The translations under genes were made by a program, and so were the position numbers. DNA of 64,000 nt from Roseivirga sp. Lineage in GTDB: Bacteria > Bacteroidota > Bacteroidia > Cytophagales > Cyclobacteriaceae. Below the pieces are notes generated by a model, which was not told where the DNA came from, did not search any database, and worked only from the letters and a program-made list of their open reading frames with translations. Shown here piece after piece: positions 17,741 through 27,754 of the stretch (position 1 is the stretch's first letter; each line of letters begins with the position of its first letter). The DNA lies in contig JAGYIY010000002.1 of the NCBI GenBank assembly GCA_018402485.1, forward strand, positions 1-64,000. Direction: 5' to 3'.

Positions 17741-17799
17741 CCATGCCGCTGATAAAAATGAATAAGAGTTTGTCAGCTTAATTTTTTACATTGAACCTT

Positions 17800-18969
17800 A
17801 TGAAAACGAAATCATTCAAAAACACCATACTGATGCTATTGCTAACGGCCTTTGCCTTTTTGGCCTGCGAAAATGAGCAAGAAGCAATAGTTCAATTTCC
17901 CGAATATGATACTTTGCTTTCAAAAATTAATTTGCCGGAAGGATTTGAGATCTCCATTTATGCAGCAAATGTTCTTGATGCGCGTTCCTTGGCTCGTACC
18001 GAAGATGGTAAAACGGTTTTTGTTGGCAATAGAAGAAGAAAAAATGTCTATGCTTTAACAGATACCAATGGGGACAGGGTAGCCGATAGGGTAGATACCA
18101 TCGCCAAGGGATTAAACATGCCCAATGGAGTAGCATATCGAAATGGCGATTTATATGTGGCTGAAGTAAATCGGGTTCATGTTTTCAAGGACATCATGAA
18201 TCAACTGGATCACCCTGTTTCTGAAGTGATTTACGATGCGTATCCAACAGATCGACACCATGGTTGGAAGTTCATTGCCTTTGGGCCTGATGGTAAATTG
18301 TATGTCCCAGTGGGTGCACCTTGCAATGTATGTAATAAGGAGGATGAAAATAAGGTTTATGCTTCCATTACACGCATGGATGCAAACGGTTCAAATATGG
18401 AGGTATTTGCAAGCGGGGTAAGAAATTCAGTGGGTTTCGATTGGCATCCTGAAACCAATGAAATGTGGTTTACGGATAACGGTCGCGACATGATGGGGGA
18501 TGATGTACCTGCCTGTGAGCTAAACCATGCACCTGAAGCCGGAATTCATTTTGGCTTTCCTTTTTGGCACCAAGGAGATGTGGCAGATCCTGATTTTGGT
18601 GAGGCTTATCCATCATCTGAATTTAAAGCACCTGCCTATAGATTCGAACCACATAGTGCCCCTTTAGGCCTGCGTTTTTATAGGGGAGACATGTTCCCTA
18701 AGAAATACCATAAACAAGCCATTGTGGCACAACATGGTAGTTGGAACAGGTCTACGGAAGCAGGTCATATTGGCTATCAATTGAGATGGATTCAGATTGA
18801 AAATAATGAGGTGGTAAAAAGTGAAATTTTTGCAGATGGCTGGCTGGATAAAGAAACCAACGAAGGTTGGGGGAAACCTGTTGATATCTTGGAAATGCCC
18901 GATGGTTCTATTTTGGTGTCTGATGATGTAGCCCACTGCATATACCGCATTAGCTACCAAGGGGCCTAA
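17800..18969 (+). CDS. PQQ-dependent sugar (sorbosone) dehydrogenase-like lipoprotein
   Basis: A 389-residue protein with a lipoprotein signal ending in LAC (ATG 17800 chosen over an in-frame TTG at 17791). It shows the six-bladed beta-propeller pattern of L-sorbosone/glucose dehydrogenase-like proteins: LPEGFEISIYA at the start, HHGWKFIAFGPDGKLYVPVG, VRNSVGFDWHPETNEMWFTDNG, and AQHGSWNRS near the end. Members use PQQ or heme, and the substrate here is unknown. It would be anchored to a periplasm-facing membrane leaflet. The next gene (ABC ATPase) begins 56 bp downstream in the same direction. Confidence 0.9.
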   Translation: MKTKSFKNTILMLLLTAFAFLACENEQEAIVQFPEYDTLLSKINLPEGFEISIYAANVLDARSLARTEDGKTVFVGNRRRKNVYALTDTNGDRVADRVDTIAKGLNMPNGVAYRNGDLYVAEVNRVHVFKDIMNQLDHPVSEVIYDAYPTDRHHGWKFIAFGPDGKLYVPVGAPCNVCNKEDENKVYASITRMDANGSNMEVFASGVRNSVGFDWHPETNEMWFTDNGRDMMGDDVPACELNHAPEAGIHFGFPFWHQGDVADPDFGEAYPSSEFKAPAYRFEPHSAPLGLRFYRGDMFPKKYHKQAIVAQHGSWNRSTEAGHIGYQLRWIQIENNEVVKSEIFADGWLDKETNEGWGKPVDILEMPDGSILVSDDVAHCIYRISYQGA

Positions 18970-19025
18970 ACAATTTCTGCTATTCTGGGCTGTAATATGG
19001 CTCAAAATGTTTTTCTTCGCGTGAA

Positions 19026-20000
19026 ATGCTGGAAGTCAAAGAACTGTTTTTTCACTATCCTTCAGCCAAAGATTACGTGCTGAGAAAAATCAGCTTGTCT
19101 TTGGGAAAACACCAAGTGCTTTCCATCGTCGGACCTAGCGGGTCGGGGAAAAGCACCTTATTACAACTTCTAGCGGGATTACTGCGGCCTACATCGGGTA
19201 GCATTATATTTGAAGGAGAGCAACTGGCTAATCCTGAAGAACAATTGATCGCCGGGCACAACTTAATAAAACTTGTTTTTCAAAACTTTAAGGTCATGCC
19301 TAATCGAACAGTGGAAGAAAACATTCGATACAAGCTGCTTCATTGTGAAGATGATTATCAAAAGGAGCGAACGGAACAACTATTAAAGCTTTGCGGATTA
19401 ACATCACATCGCAGTAAACCCCCATCTCATTTAAGCGGCGGCCAACAACAACGTTTGGCTTTGGCCAGAACTTTGGCAGACGACCCTAAACTGTTATTGA
19501 TGGATGAGCCTTTTAGTAATTTAGATCCTGTAACAAAGGAAGAGCTTCTGGAGCAGGTGATGGAAATTGTTCAAAAGGAATCTCTTGGTCTTATCTTGGT
19601 GAGCCATGATACGCGTGATGTGCTCCGGGTTACGGATAAAATTTTATTCCTCTCGGAGGGAATTTCTTTGCAAGAAGCCACACCAACAGAAATGTATGAG
19701 CACCCAAAAAATGAGTTGGTGGCCCGCTTTTTCAGTCCATTAAACGATGTTTCTCACCTTTTAAATCAGAAAGGCGCTTTTGTGCGAAGGGAGCACATTC
19801 GCTTTACCACCTCAGCAGTAAAAGGTTATGCTGCACAATTTTTAGATGCTACTTTTATGGGAGATCACTACCTCATTCGACTTGTAAACAACCGAGGAGA
19901 TAAAATAATAGGCTATGGCCCATCATTAGACTTTGAACAAAACCAGACGGTTTATTTTTCTTTTGAAAAAGCAGATGTATTACAATTTCAGGGTGCGTAA
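19026..20000 (+). CDS. Orphan ABC transporter ATP-binding protein (PotA/FbpC-like)
   Basis: A 324-residue ATPase with Walker A GPSGSGKST, signature LSGGQQQRLALARTL, Walker B LLLMDEPFSNLD and H-loop LVSHD. Residues about 240-324 form an extra C-terminal domain of TOBE type, as in polyamine, iron or sulfate importers. No permease or binding protein is adjacent, so the partner must be encoded elsewhere. It follows the sorbosone-dehydrogenase-like gene closely and may be cotranscribed. Start is ATG 19026, the only one consistent with the conserved LEVKELFFHYP beginning. Confidence 0.93.
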   Translation: MLEVKELFFHYPSAKDYVLRKISLSLGKHQVLSIVGPSGSGKSTLLQLLAGLLRPTSGSIIFEGEQLANPEEQLIAGHNLIKLVFQNFKVMPNRTVEENIRYKLLHCEDDYQKERTEQLLKLCGLTSHRSKPPSHLSGGQQQRLALARTLADDPKLLLMDEPFSNLDPVTKEELLEQVMEIVQKESLGLILVSHDTRDVLRVTDKILFLSEGISLQEATPTEMYEHPKNELVARFFSPLNDVSHLLNQKGAFVRREHIRFTTSAVKGYAAQFLDATFMGDHYLIRLVNNRGDKIIGYGPSLDFEQNQTVYFSFEKADVLQFQGA

Positions 20001-20062
20001 CGAAAAATCACTGGTTATTGGAACCTAATTTTAAAATGGTTTTCATTGTTTTGATCTGACTA

Positions 20063-21271
20063 TCATTTTCTCTTTTGCCGAAAGGAGCGTCCTTTTTGCT
20101 CAAATTTTTTATTGGCTTTGGGGTTATATTCCGGCCCTTCACCAATTTTGGCTGGAGGCTGTAACTTCCGAATCTCAGATTCCATCATGCGTTCAATGCG
20201 TTCAAATTTACCTTGATCTTCTTGATTGATAAAGGTAACACCTTCACCTTCACTTGCAGCCCGCGCTGTACGCCCAATGCGGTGAATATAATCTTCGGGG
20301 TCATTGGGCACATCATAATTGATGACCATATCAATATTATCTACATCAATCCCTCTAGAGATTACATCTGTTGCTACCAACATTTGAACCTGCTTGTTTT
20401 TGAATGCCCGCAGTATTTCTTCGCGTTGTTTTTGTTCTAAATCACTGGAAATCTCTTTGGCATCTAAGCCTTCCTTTTGAAGCGCTTTGGCTATTTCCTT
20501 CACTTTTATTTTGCGAGAAGCAAAAATGATAAGACTTGGAATATCGTTGTAGCGTAATAGATGTTTGATGATCTCAATTTTTTGATGATCATAAGCCATA
20601 ATGGCTACTTGTGTAACACGTTCTGCAGGTTTTGAAACAGCAATATTTATTTCAACCGGATCTACCATCGCCTCTTTGGCCAGACTTCTTATTTTGGGCG
20701 GCATAGTAGCAGAAAACATTAAATTCTGCCGGTCTTTGGGTAAAAAACTGATGATTTTTTTTAGGTCATCGCTGAAGCCCATATCAAGCATACGGTCGGC
20801 TTCATCGAGCACCAAGTTTTGTAACTTCGACACGTTCACATAGCCCATATTAAGATGTGAGATAAGTTTTCCGGGTGTACCAACAACAATGTGGGTGCCT
20901 TTACTCAAAGCGCTTTTTTCTTGTGTAAAAGCATTTCCATCACCCCCTCCATAAATAGGAATGGAGGAGACACCCGTAAAGTAACTAAGACCTTGTAATT
21001 GTTGGTCGATCTGAATGGCGAGTTCTCGCGTGGGACATATGATCAGGCTATTTACATGGTCATCTTCAATGTTCTCACTGCATATCTTATGCATCAATGG
21101 TAGCAAGAATGCTGCAGTCTTGCCAGTACCTGTTTGTGCACATCCGATGATGTCTTTTCCTGCTAGCACATGGGGGATAGCCTGCTCTTGAATAGGGGTG
21201 GGCTGATCGAAACCAATGGCCTCTAGGCCTGCCAGCACATTTTCGTGTAATTTTAATTCTTTGAATGTCAA
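20063..21271 (-). CDS. DEAD-box RNA helicase (RhlE-like)
   Basis: A 402-residue helicase with all core motifs: Q motif (FDQPTPIQEQAIP), motif I AQTGTGKT, Ia PTRELAIQ, II DEAD, III SAT and VI HRIGRTARA. The short basic C-terminus (KFEQKGRSFRQKRK) is typical of RhlE-like helicases that act in ribosome assembly or RNA decay. It is monocistronic as far as visible. On the minus strand TATCTTTC just upstream is one base from the -7 consensus. Confidence 0.96.
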   Translation of the reverse strand: MTFKELKLHENVLAGLEAIGFDQPTPIQEQAIPHVLAGKDIIGCAQTGTGKTAAFLLPLMHKICSENIEDDHVNSLIICPTRELAIQIDQQLQGLSYFTGVSSIPIYGGGDGNAFTQEKSALSKGTHIVVGTPGKLISHLNMGYVNVSKLQNLVLDEADRMLDMGFSDDLKKIISFLPKDRQNLMFSATMPPKIRSLAKEAMVDPVEINIAVSKPAERVTQVAIMAYDHQKIEIIKHLLRYNDIPSLIIFASRKIKVKEIAKALQKEGLDAKEISSDLEQKQREEILRAFKNKQVQMLVATDVISRGIDVDNIDMVINYDVPNDPEDYIHRIGRTARAASEGEGVTFINQEDQGKFERIERMMESEIRKLQPPAKIGEGPEYNPKANKKFEQKGRSFRQKRK

Positions 21272-21350
21272 GGTATGAACTATATTCGTTTGAAATTTGT
21301 AAACTGAAAGATAGTAAGAAGCGAGCTTATGTCAATCTAAAAAGGAGGAA

Positions 21351-21578
21351 ATGAAGAAACTTACATTCAAAACAAACATCAACTGCGGAGGCTGCATAGA
21401 GAAAGTAACTCCCTATTTAACCCAAGCAAAGAGTATATCAGCCTGGGATGTAGATACCAGTTCCAAAGATAAAAAACTTACGGTAACAGGGGTTTTTCCT
21501 GACAAAATGGAAGTGATTGGCTTGGTACAAGAAGCTGGCTTCGATATTCAAGAAAAGAAGAGGTTGCTTTCTTTTTGA
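21351..21578 (+). CDS. Heavy-metal-associated (HMA) domain protein
   Basis: A 75-residue single HMA domain. The metal site is INCGGC (CxxC, residues about 12-15) in the usual loop after strand 1; it lacks the Met two residues before the first Cys seen in classic copper chaperones. Such proteins carry Cu(I) or Zn(II) to P-type ATPases or buffer them in the cytosol; no P-type ATPase is nearby. The stop codon directly abuts that of trkH on the other strand. Confidence 0.9.
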   Translation: MKKLTFKTNINCGGCIEKVTPYLTQAKSISAWDVDTSSKDKKLTVTGVFPDKMEVIGLVQEAGFDIQEKKRLLSF

Positions 21579-23039
21579 CTAACGTTTTCTCCAAAAATAG
21601 GGGCTCAAAAGCATAAGAACGGTAAATAATTCAAGCCTGCCTAAAATCATAAGGAAGGAAAGCAACCATTTACCACCTACCGGCATGCCCGAAAAGTTAT
21701 TGGCGGGGCCTACATCTCCAATGCCAGGACCTACATTACCTAAACTTGTGGCCACGGCACCAAAAGCCGTATCAAAATTTACATTCATGGAAGAGAGTAA
21801 GGTAACGCCAACCAGAAAGACGAGGATGTAAATCATGATAAATGCCAGTACATTATAAACGATATTTTGGTCGATGGCTTTACCACTTATGCGAACCGGC
21901 ATAATGGCAGAAGGATGTAATTGGCGTTTTAATTCTAAAAAGGAATTTTTAAAAAGTACAACATGGCGAATGATTTTAACACCACCGGCAGTCGATCCCG
22001 CTGAGCCTCCCACAAATAACAGAATGAAGAATAAAACGGTCAAGAAAGAAGACCATGAAGTGTAATCTGCTGTAGCATAGCCGGTTGTTGTGACAAGTGA
22101 AACCACTTGGAAGAGGGCATCTCTAAAAGACAAGGCCAACCCAAAATCTTGAACAACCATAAGAGCTGTCGTAACGATTGCTGTTATCACCACCGTAAAA
22201 ACCAGATAAACCACAAACTCCTCGTTCCTAAAAACCTTATTGAAGTTCCTTTTGATTAAAGCAATGTAAGTGAGTGTAAAGCTTGTACCCGCCAAGAACA
22301 TAAAAAAAATGATGATGTAATGAATGAGGGAAGAGTCGTAGTAGGCGATGCTTGCATTTTTAGTAGAAAAACCACCTGTTGCCATGGTAGTAAGTGCATG
22401 ATTAACAGCATCAAAACCACCCATACCAGCCAAATAGAGGGCTATCGCTTCTATAAAAGTAAGTCCCACATACAAATACCAAAGTCTTTTCGCCGTATCT
22501 TGAATTCTAGGCTTCAGCTTGTCGGGTGTAATTCCAGGTGCTTCAGCCACAAAGAGCTGCATACCACCAATGCCCAAGAAGGGAAGTATGGCCAAGGCCA
22601 ATACAATAATACCCATGCCCCCAATCCACTGGGTCAAACTTCTCCAAAAGAGAATACCTTTCGAAACCGACTCAATATCGCTGAGAATGGAAGCTCCTGT
22701 GGTGGTAAATCCTGAAACCGTTTCAAAAAAGGCATTGGTAATGGAAGGGATAGTACCACTCAACACGTAAGGTAATACCCCAAAGAAGGACATGACAATC
22801 CATCCTAACGAAACAATTAAATAGCCATCTTTTTTCCTTAGGTCTTTGGTGGTTTTTTTATGGGTAGCAAGCCACAAAACAAAGCCCGATAAAAGAGTGA
22901 TGGCACTGGAAATGGCTAATGAAATGCTCTCTGATTCATCATAATACAAAGATACCCCCAGACACAAAAGCATAAAACCACCATTGATGATGAGTAGAAT
23001 GCCCAAAATGTTGCCAATGACTTTGTAATTAAAATTCAT
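21579..23039 (-). CDS. trkH: Potassium uptake protein TrkH
   Basis: A 486-residue channel subunit with four membrane-pore-membrane repeats. Selectivity loops are visible in TVSGFTTTGAS, TTMATGGFSTKN, VSLVTTTGYAT and ATSLGNVGPG; GGSAGSTAGGVKIIRH is also characteristic. It imports K+ across the inner membrane together with TrkA, encoded 10 bp upstream in the same operon. Confidence 0.97.
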   Translation of the reverse strand: MNFNYKVIGNILGILLIINGGFMLLCLGVSLYYDESESISLAISSAITLLSGFVLWLATHKKTTKDLRKKDGYLIVSLGWIVMSFFGVLPYVLSGTIPSITNAFFETVSGFTTTGASILSDIESVSKGILFWRSLTQWIGGMGIIVLALAILPFLGIGGMQLFVAEAPGITPDKLKPRIQDTAKRLWYLYVGLTFIEAIALYLAGMGGFDAVNHALTTMATGGFSTKNASIAYYDSSLIHYIIIFFMFLAGTSFTLTYIALIKRNFNKVFRNEEFVVYLVFTVVITAIVTTALMVVQDFGLALSFRDALFQVVSLVTTTGYATADYTSWSSFLTVLFFILLFVGGSAGSTAGGVKIIRHVVLFKNSFLELKRQLHPSAIMPVRISGKAIDQNIVYNVLAFIMIYILVFLVGVTLLSSMNVNFDTAFGAVATSLGNVGPGIGDVGPANNFSGMPVGGKWLLSFLMILGRLELFTVLMLLSPYFWRKR

Positions 23040-23049
23040 GGGAAATTCA

Positions 23050-24390
23050 TCAAATGAAGTAGTCTTCTACCAAACCAATGCTATCTGTTTTGGTCAGCAC
23101 AACCACCCGGTCTTTTGGTAAGAATTTAAAGCTTCCGGGTGTAGTCAGTCCTTTTCCATCTCGGATAACACCACCAATGATGGCCGTTCTCGGGAAGTCT
23201 AAATCTTGCAGGGCTTTTTCCGTGATTTTTGTGTCCTCTTTTACTGCAAACTCTAGAATCTCTGCATCTACACCATGCACACTCGTAATAGATAACACTT
23301 CTCCTTGGCGAATATGACGAAAGATAAAGTTAGCTGCGATCAGCTTTTTATTGATCATTGTGTCCACGCCAATACTTTGCGATAAGTGTATGTAGTCCAT
23401 GTTTTCTACCATGGCAATGGTTTTTTTGACCCCCATATTCTTTGCCATCAGGCAAGAGATGATATTGGTTTCAGCATCCCCTGTAACAGCTATGAAGGCA
23501 TCCATTTCATTGATGTTTTCCTCCTCTAATAGTTCTACATTACGTCCATCGCCATTAATGACCATCACATCGGGTAGGGCATCTGCCAACTCAAAGCATT
23601 TCTGACCATCCTGCTCCACGATTTTAACATTGTATTTATTGCTTAATATTTTTGCTGCATGCATGCCCACACGAGAACCGCCAAGGATCATAAGATTCTT
23701 CACAGAATCTTTCTTTTTGCCTGTAAGAAATAAAAGCTTATCTACCCCTTCTTGTTGTGAGATGAAATAAGCATGGTCATTTTCCTTGAACTTTGTATCA
23801 CCATAAGGAATAATGGTTTCGTTGTCGCGAAGAATAGCAACGGTTATAAAATTTTGTTCGGGATTGATTTTTGCTACTTCAATCATTGATTTACCTAGCA
23901 AGTGGCTTTTATCATCAATGTTTACCCCAATCAATTGAAGTTGTCCTTTTTCAAATTCAAAACTGTCTGTAAGGGCTACCTCTTTTAGTAGTCTTTTAAT
24001 TTCACGAGCGGCTAAAGACTCAGGAGATATGATTTCATCTATCCCTAAATGTTTGAGGTTAAGTTTATCCTTTTTGTAAAGAAACTCTGTATTGGATATG
24101 CGTGCCACTGTCCTTTTTGAACCTAAATGCTTGGCAATGATGGCTGTAGCAATGTTAACTTCCTCAGAATTCGTAACTGCAATAAGCAATTCTGCCTCAG
24201 AAACACCTGCTTCTTCTAATACACTATAAGAGGTGGAGGTACCTTTGATAGTGACCGCATCAAGGTTATTGGCCGCAATCTTTAGTTTTTCTGCCACAGG
24301 GTCGATGAGAACAATATCGTGCCCTTCTTGTGATAATAATTTGGCCAAATGAAAACCGACTTCACCAACACCAGCTATGATTACCCTCAT
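23050..24390 (-). CDS. trkA: Trk system potassium transporter regulator TrkA
   Basis: A 446-residue cytoplasmic protein with two RCK units, each with a Rossmann NAD-binding half (GVGEVGFHLAKLL at residue 6; GGSRVGMHAAKIL at about 232) and a TrkA_C half. It gates TrkH in response to nucleotides. A perfect -7 box (TAAATTTG, 24411-24418) lies 20 bp upstream, so trkAH can be transcribed apart from the mscS and queA genes before it. Confidence 0.97.
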   Translation of the reverse strand: MRVIIAGVGEVGFHLAKLLSQEGHDIVLIDPVAEKLKIAANNLDAVTIKGTSTSYSVLEEAGVSEAELLIAVTNSEEVNIATAIIAKHLGSKRTVARISNTEFLYKKDKLNLKHLGIDEIISPESLAAREIKRLLKEVALTDSFEFEKGQLQLIGVNIDDKSHLLGKSMIEVAKINPEQNFITVAILRDNETIIPYGDTKFKENDHAYFISQQEGVDKLLFLTGKKKDSVKNLMILGGSRVGMHAAKILSNKYNVKIVEQDGQKCFELADALPDVMVINGDGRNVELLEEENINEMDAFIAVTGDAETNIISCLMAKNMGVKKTIAMVENMDYIHLSQSIGVDTMINKKLIAANFIFRHIRQGEVLSITSVHGVDAEILEFAVKEDTKITEKALQDLDFPRTAIIGGVIRDGKGLTTPGSFKFLPKDRVVVLTKTDSIGLVEDYFI

Positions 24391-24410
24391 TAATTCTTTC
24401 TTTTCTTCGA

Positions 24411-24418
24411 CAAATTTA
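24411..24418 (-). promoter_or_regulatory. -7 box upstream of trkAH
   Basis: Minus strand TAAATTTG matches TAnnTTTG exactly, in the 36-bp gap between mscS and trkA. No TTTG at ideal -33 spacing. Confidence 0.5.
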
Positions 24419-24426
24419 GTGAAAAC

Positions 24427-25590
24427 TTATTCAGTAGTGTTAGGTGAAGATTTTGTTTTGAATTCATCTAGTCCGGAGCGTACATGAATATCTCTTTGTG
24501 GGAATGGTATTTCAATGTTATGTTCTTTGAATTTTTCAAAAATGGCATAATAGAGTTCACTGCGCAAAATAATTGGACGCGAAATATAGTGGGAAGTCCA
24601 AATCAACAAATCAAAATTTAAGGAGCTGTCGCCATACGCTACAAAAAGTACCTGCGGGGCAGGATGCTTCAGAACAGATGTATGTTGCCCTGCCACTTCT
24701 TCTAAGATGGATCTGATTTGCGACGGGTCCTCATTGTAAGAAACACCTACAGGGATATGTAGCCTTACACTTCTATCATTGTGGCTCCAATTGATCACTT
24801 GTTTATTGATGAATTCTGAGTTAGGAATGATGATTGAAATATTATCGTTTGTGGTAAGCGTAGTAGCACGAGGGGCAACTTTAATGACATCACCAGAAAT
24901 GCTACCCACTTCAATGCGATCACCTACTTTGATCGGCCGCTCAAATAAAATGATAAGTCCTGAAATAAAATTATTTGCGATGTTTTGCAATCCAAAACCA
25001 ATACCAACCCCCAAAGCACCGGCCAAAACGTTGAGTGAGCCTAAGTTGATCCCTATGTTTTGAATGATGATAAAAGCACCAAATACAATGATGAGGTATT
25101 GGACAATCGTACCGATTGACTGACTGACGCCAATATCGGTGGTGTATTTAACTAAAATCTGCTTTACAAATATCGTTTTAAGCTTTCCAGTGATATAAAT
25201 TAATAAACCAAAATAAAAGGCAAATCGAATCAGGTCGAATAACCGAACAGGATTCTTCTCGCTATTCAAAAGCACATAATTCAATCGTACATCCTTGTTC
25301 AATCCTAAATTAGAAAGTAGAAAAGCCGCACCAATCAAAAGGATTACATACTTGGTTGTATTGCCAATCGACAAGATTGTTTTTCTATCGTCTATGTATC
25401 GATTTAGAATTTTGTTGATGAGTAAATGACGGATAAGATTCCCGAGTAAATTCAATAAAATCAGGAAAAGGATAGGAACAATTACGTGTGTAATGGTGAA
25501 CTCATTTCCCAAAAACGGAATAGATTCCGAAAGGAAAGGGATCTTACTATTGATGATCTCAATGAGCTTTTGATAAAACGTGCTTCCCAT
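24427..25590 (-). CDS. Small-conductance mechanosensitive channel (MscS family)
   Basis: A 387-residue membrane protein with about five helices. The pore-lining helix and following beta domain are recognisable: NVLAGALGVGIGFGLQNIA, NNFISGLIILFERPIKVGDR and ATTLTTNDNISIIIPNSEF. It opens under membrane tension to release solutes after hypo-osmotic shock. Its location just before trkAH suits a joint osmotic role. The gap to queA upstream is 22 bp. Confidence 0.95.
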   Translation of the reverse strand: MGSTFYQKLIEIINSKIPFLSESIPFLGNEFTITHVIVPILFLILLNLLGNLIRHLLINKILNRYIDDRKTILSIGNTTKYVILLIGAAFLLSNLGLNKDVRLNYVLLNSEKNPVRLFDLIRFAFYFGLLIYITGKLKTIFVKQILVKYTTDIGVSQSIGTIVQYLIIVFGAFIIIQNIGINLGSLNVLAGALGVGIGFGLQNIANNFISGLIILFERPIKVGDRIEVGSISGDVIKVAPRATTLTTNDNISIIIPNSEFINKQVINWSHNDRSVRLHIPVGVSYNEDPSQIRSILEEVAGQHTSVLKHPAPQVLFVAYGDSSLNFDLLIWTSHYISRPIILRSELYYAIFEKFKEHNIEIPFPQRDIHVRSGLDEFKTKSSPNTTE

Positions 25591-25612
25591 ATTGAAGAGC
25601 TAATATAATCAA

Positions 25613-26830
25613 TTAAATAGGTTTTGGAAGTAAGAGAGAGGAATCGCCGTAACTTAAAAAACGATACCCATGAGATAGGGCATGTGCATAGACATTTTGC
25701 CAATTTTCACCCAAAAAAGCAGAAATAAGCAATAAAAGTGTGCTCCCTGGTTGGTGAAAATTGGTTATTAAACCATCACATACCTTAAAAGAGTAACCCG
25801 GCATGATCATTATTTCTGTTGTTCCAAACAACTGTTCCATTCCTTCACCATCCATGAAATCTAATATGGCTTGAAAAGCAGCATTTCTTGTGGGCAAGTT
25901 GAAAGAATCGACCGGATATAGCTCTAATTTTTCAATGGCAAATGCGGTGTTTCCATTCAGCAACCTTTGTCCATACCAATAAAGACTTTCCAAAGTGCGC
26001 ATGGACGTTGTACCTACAGGGATGATATGCCTTGATGTAATCACTTTTTCAATGACCTCACGTTTGACCTCAATTTGCTCTTGATGCATATCGTGTGTTC
26101 TGGCATCTTCGGCTCGAAGGGGTTGAAAAGTTCCAGCATTTACATGTAAGGTAAGTTCAACTCGCTCGAAACCTAAACGATCGAGTGAGGAAAGTACTTC
26201 ATTAGTAAAGTGTAATCCAGCAGTAGGGGCCGCTGCCGCACCCTCCGATGAGGAATACACCGTTTGATATCGTTCTTTGTCTTGTGGCTCTGCTTGTCTT
26301 TGTAAATAGGGGGGGAGAGGTGTTTTTCCTGCCTGCTGAACAATATTAACAAAAGGTAAATCTCGAGGTTCCCAATAAAAGCAAACCCAACTCTTTTCTC
26401 GATCTACTAAACTTACAGAAAGCGTAACCTGACGGTTATCGATGATGAATTCTTGATCTAAGATAACATCATCGCGCCATTTTTTCAGATTTCCGATTAC
26501 ACACTTCCATGTAACAGAACCTGTCGTGGTCATGCTTTCACTCACCAAAGTTGTTGGTGCAGTAGGGGACAATAAAAATATTTCAATTTGAGCACCGAAA
26601 TCATTTTGAAACAAGAGCCGAGCAGGAATTACTTTAGTGTTGTTAAAAAATAAAGTACTTCCCTTGGGTAATTGAGAAGGCAATTGAATAAATGTCTGGT
26701 CGGTAATGGTACCCTCTCGGTACACCAATAATTTTGATTGAGAACGCTCTTCCAGAGGATATTTTGCAATTTTCTCTTCAGGCAAAAAGTAGTGAATTGC
26801 CTTTAAGTCGGGTTTAGGGGGGTGTGCCAT
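25613..26830 (-). CDS. queA: S-adenosylmethionine:tRNA ribosyltransferase-isomerase QueA
   Basis: A 405-residue enzyme that moves the ribosyl part of SAM onto preQ1 in tRNA to give epoxyqueuosine. Family signatures: FFNNTKVIPARLLF, EGAAAAPTAGLHFT, LHVNAGTFQPLR and NFHQPGSTLLLLISAF. It is about 50 residues longer than E. coli QueA because of inserts around residues 95-160, as is usual in Bacteroidota. It lies in the run pxpABC-queA-mscS-trkAH with short gaps. Confidence 0.97.
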   Translation of the reverse strand: MAHPPKPDLKAIHYFLPEEKIAKYPLEERSQSKLLVYREGTITDQTFIQLPSQLPKGSTLFFNNTKVIPARLLFQNDFGAQIEIFLLSPTAPTTLVSESMTTTGSVTWKCVIGNLKKWRDDVILDQEFIIDNRQVTLSVSLVDREKSWVCFYWEPRDLPFVNIVQQAGKTPLPPYLQRQAEPQDKERYQTVYSSSEGAAAAPTAGLHFTNEVLSSLDRLGFERVELTLHVNAGTFQPLRAEDARTHDMHQEQIEVKREVIEKVITSRHIIPVGTTSMRTLESLYWYGQRLLNGNTAFAIEKLELYPVDSFNLPTRNAAFQAILDFMDGEGMEQLFGTTEIMIMPGYSFKVCDGLITNFHQPGSTLLLLISAFLGENWQNVYAHALSHGYRFLSYGDSSLLLPKPI

Positions 26831-26872
26831 GTAGGATGCAAGTTATTTGATAGGTTCTACATTTGGAAGTAT

Positions 26873-27754
26873 TTATTCAGGATTTACAAGCATAAACCTT
26901 ACCTCATCGCCAGGTTTCATCTGTGCAGCAAAACCAATGTCTTCGTGTATAACATTAACTAGCCTCGGATAACCGCCTGTGGTTTGTGTATCTGCCATTA
27001 AAATGATGGGTTGTCCGTCGTGGGTGATTTGAACAGTTCCCGGAATAATCCCTGAAGAAATCTTTTCCACAGCATTTGAGTAAGCTTCTAATTTTTCTTC
27101 TAACCTGTAACCCATGCGATTGGAATCTGTAGAAACTGTAAACGTGCGATCAAAGAAATTAAGTAATGTATCGCTATGAAACAGATGGAATTCAGGCCCG
27201 GAGATTACTCTTATTACGTAACAGTTTGAAAAAAGACTTATTTTTTGAATTGGATAAGTGCGCTGTTCTGTAAAAGGAAATACTTCTACCGAAAAAGAAT
27301 CCGCTGCCTGAAGTGCACAAGGAATGTTTTTGTGGTCTTTCATTTGACTTATGGCACTAAAGCTACCCAGCCACTTTTTGGCTTTCCATTCACCACGAAT
27401 GGCAACGTAAGTACGACAGCCTTGCTTCGCCTGTCCAAACCGAAGTATGTCTTTCGCTTGCACGTTCAGTGTAGTATAAGACCCTACGGGTTCATTGTTG
27501 AGGGAAGGCTGCATGTTTGCTCCCGTTATTGCAATCTGGCAGCTTTTGTCGAACTCAATGATAGCCCCCTTTAAGGTCATTTCTAAAACAGGAGTATCAA
27601 TTGGGTTATCGACTAGCTGGTTGGCTATGTGATAAGACTCTTTATCCATGACCCCTCCAAAAGGAATACCTTGATGTTGATGACCTGTTCGACCATTATC
27701 TTGGATGGAGGTATAAAGTCCGGGTTCTTTTATGGTGACGATTGTTTTAGGCAT
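26873..27754 (-). CDS. pxpC: 5-oxoprolinase subunit PxpC
   Basis: A 293-residue protein of the KipA/carboxyltransferase-C family. Features: IKEPGLYTSIQDNGRTGHQH at the N-terminus, GGVMDKESY, SNRMGYRLE and DTQTTGGYPRLVNVI. With PxpA and PxpB it forms the prokaryotic ATP-dependent 5-oxoprolinase, which hydrolyses the glutamate damage product 5-oxoproline. Its start overlaps pxpB by 8 bp, implying translational coupling. Confidence 0.96.
   Translation of the reverse strand: MPKTIVTIKEPGLYTSIQDNGRTGHQHQGIPFGGVMDKESYHIANQLVDNPIDTPVLEMTLKGAIIEFDKSCQIAITGANMQPSLNNEPVGSYTTLNVQAKDILRFGQAKQGCRTYVAIRGEWKAKKWLGSFSAISQMKDHKNIPCALQAADSFSVEVFPFTEQRTYPIQKISLFSNCYVIRVISGPEFHLFHSDTLLNFFDRTFTVSTDSNRMGYRLEEKLEAYSNAVEKISSGIIPGTVQITHDGQPIILMADTQTTGGYPRLVNVIHEDIGFAAQMKPGDEVRFMLVNPE

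Noticed and set aside
22320-22715. 131-codon ORF antisense to trkH
   Set aside because: TrkH selectivity loops are unambiguous on the other strand; this frame has no motif.
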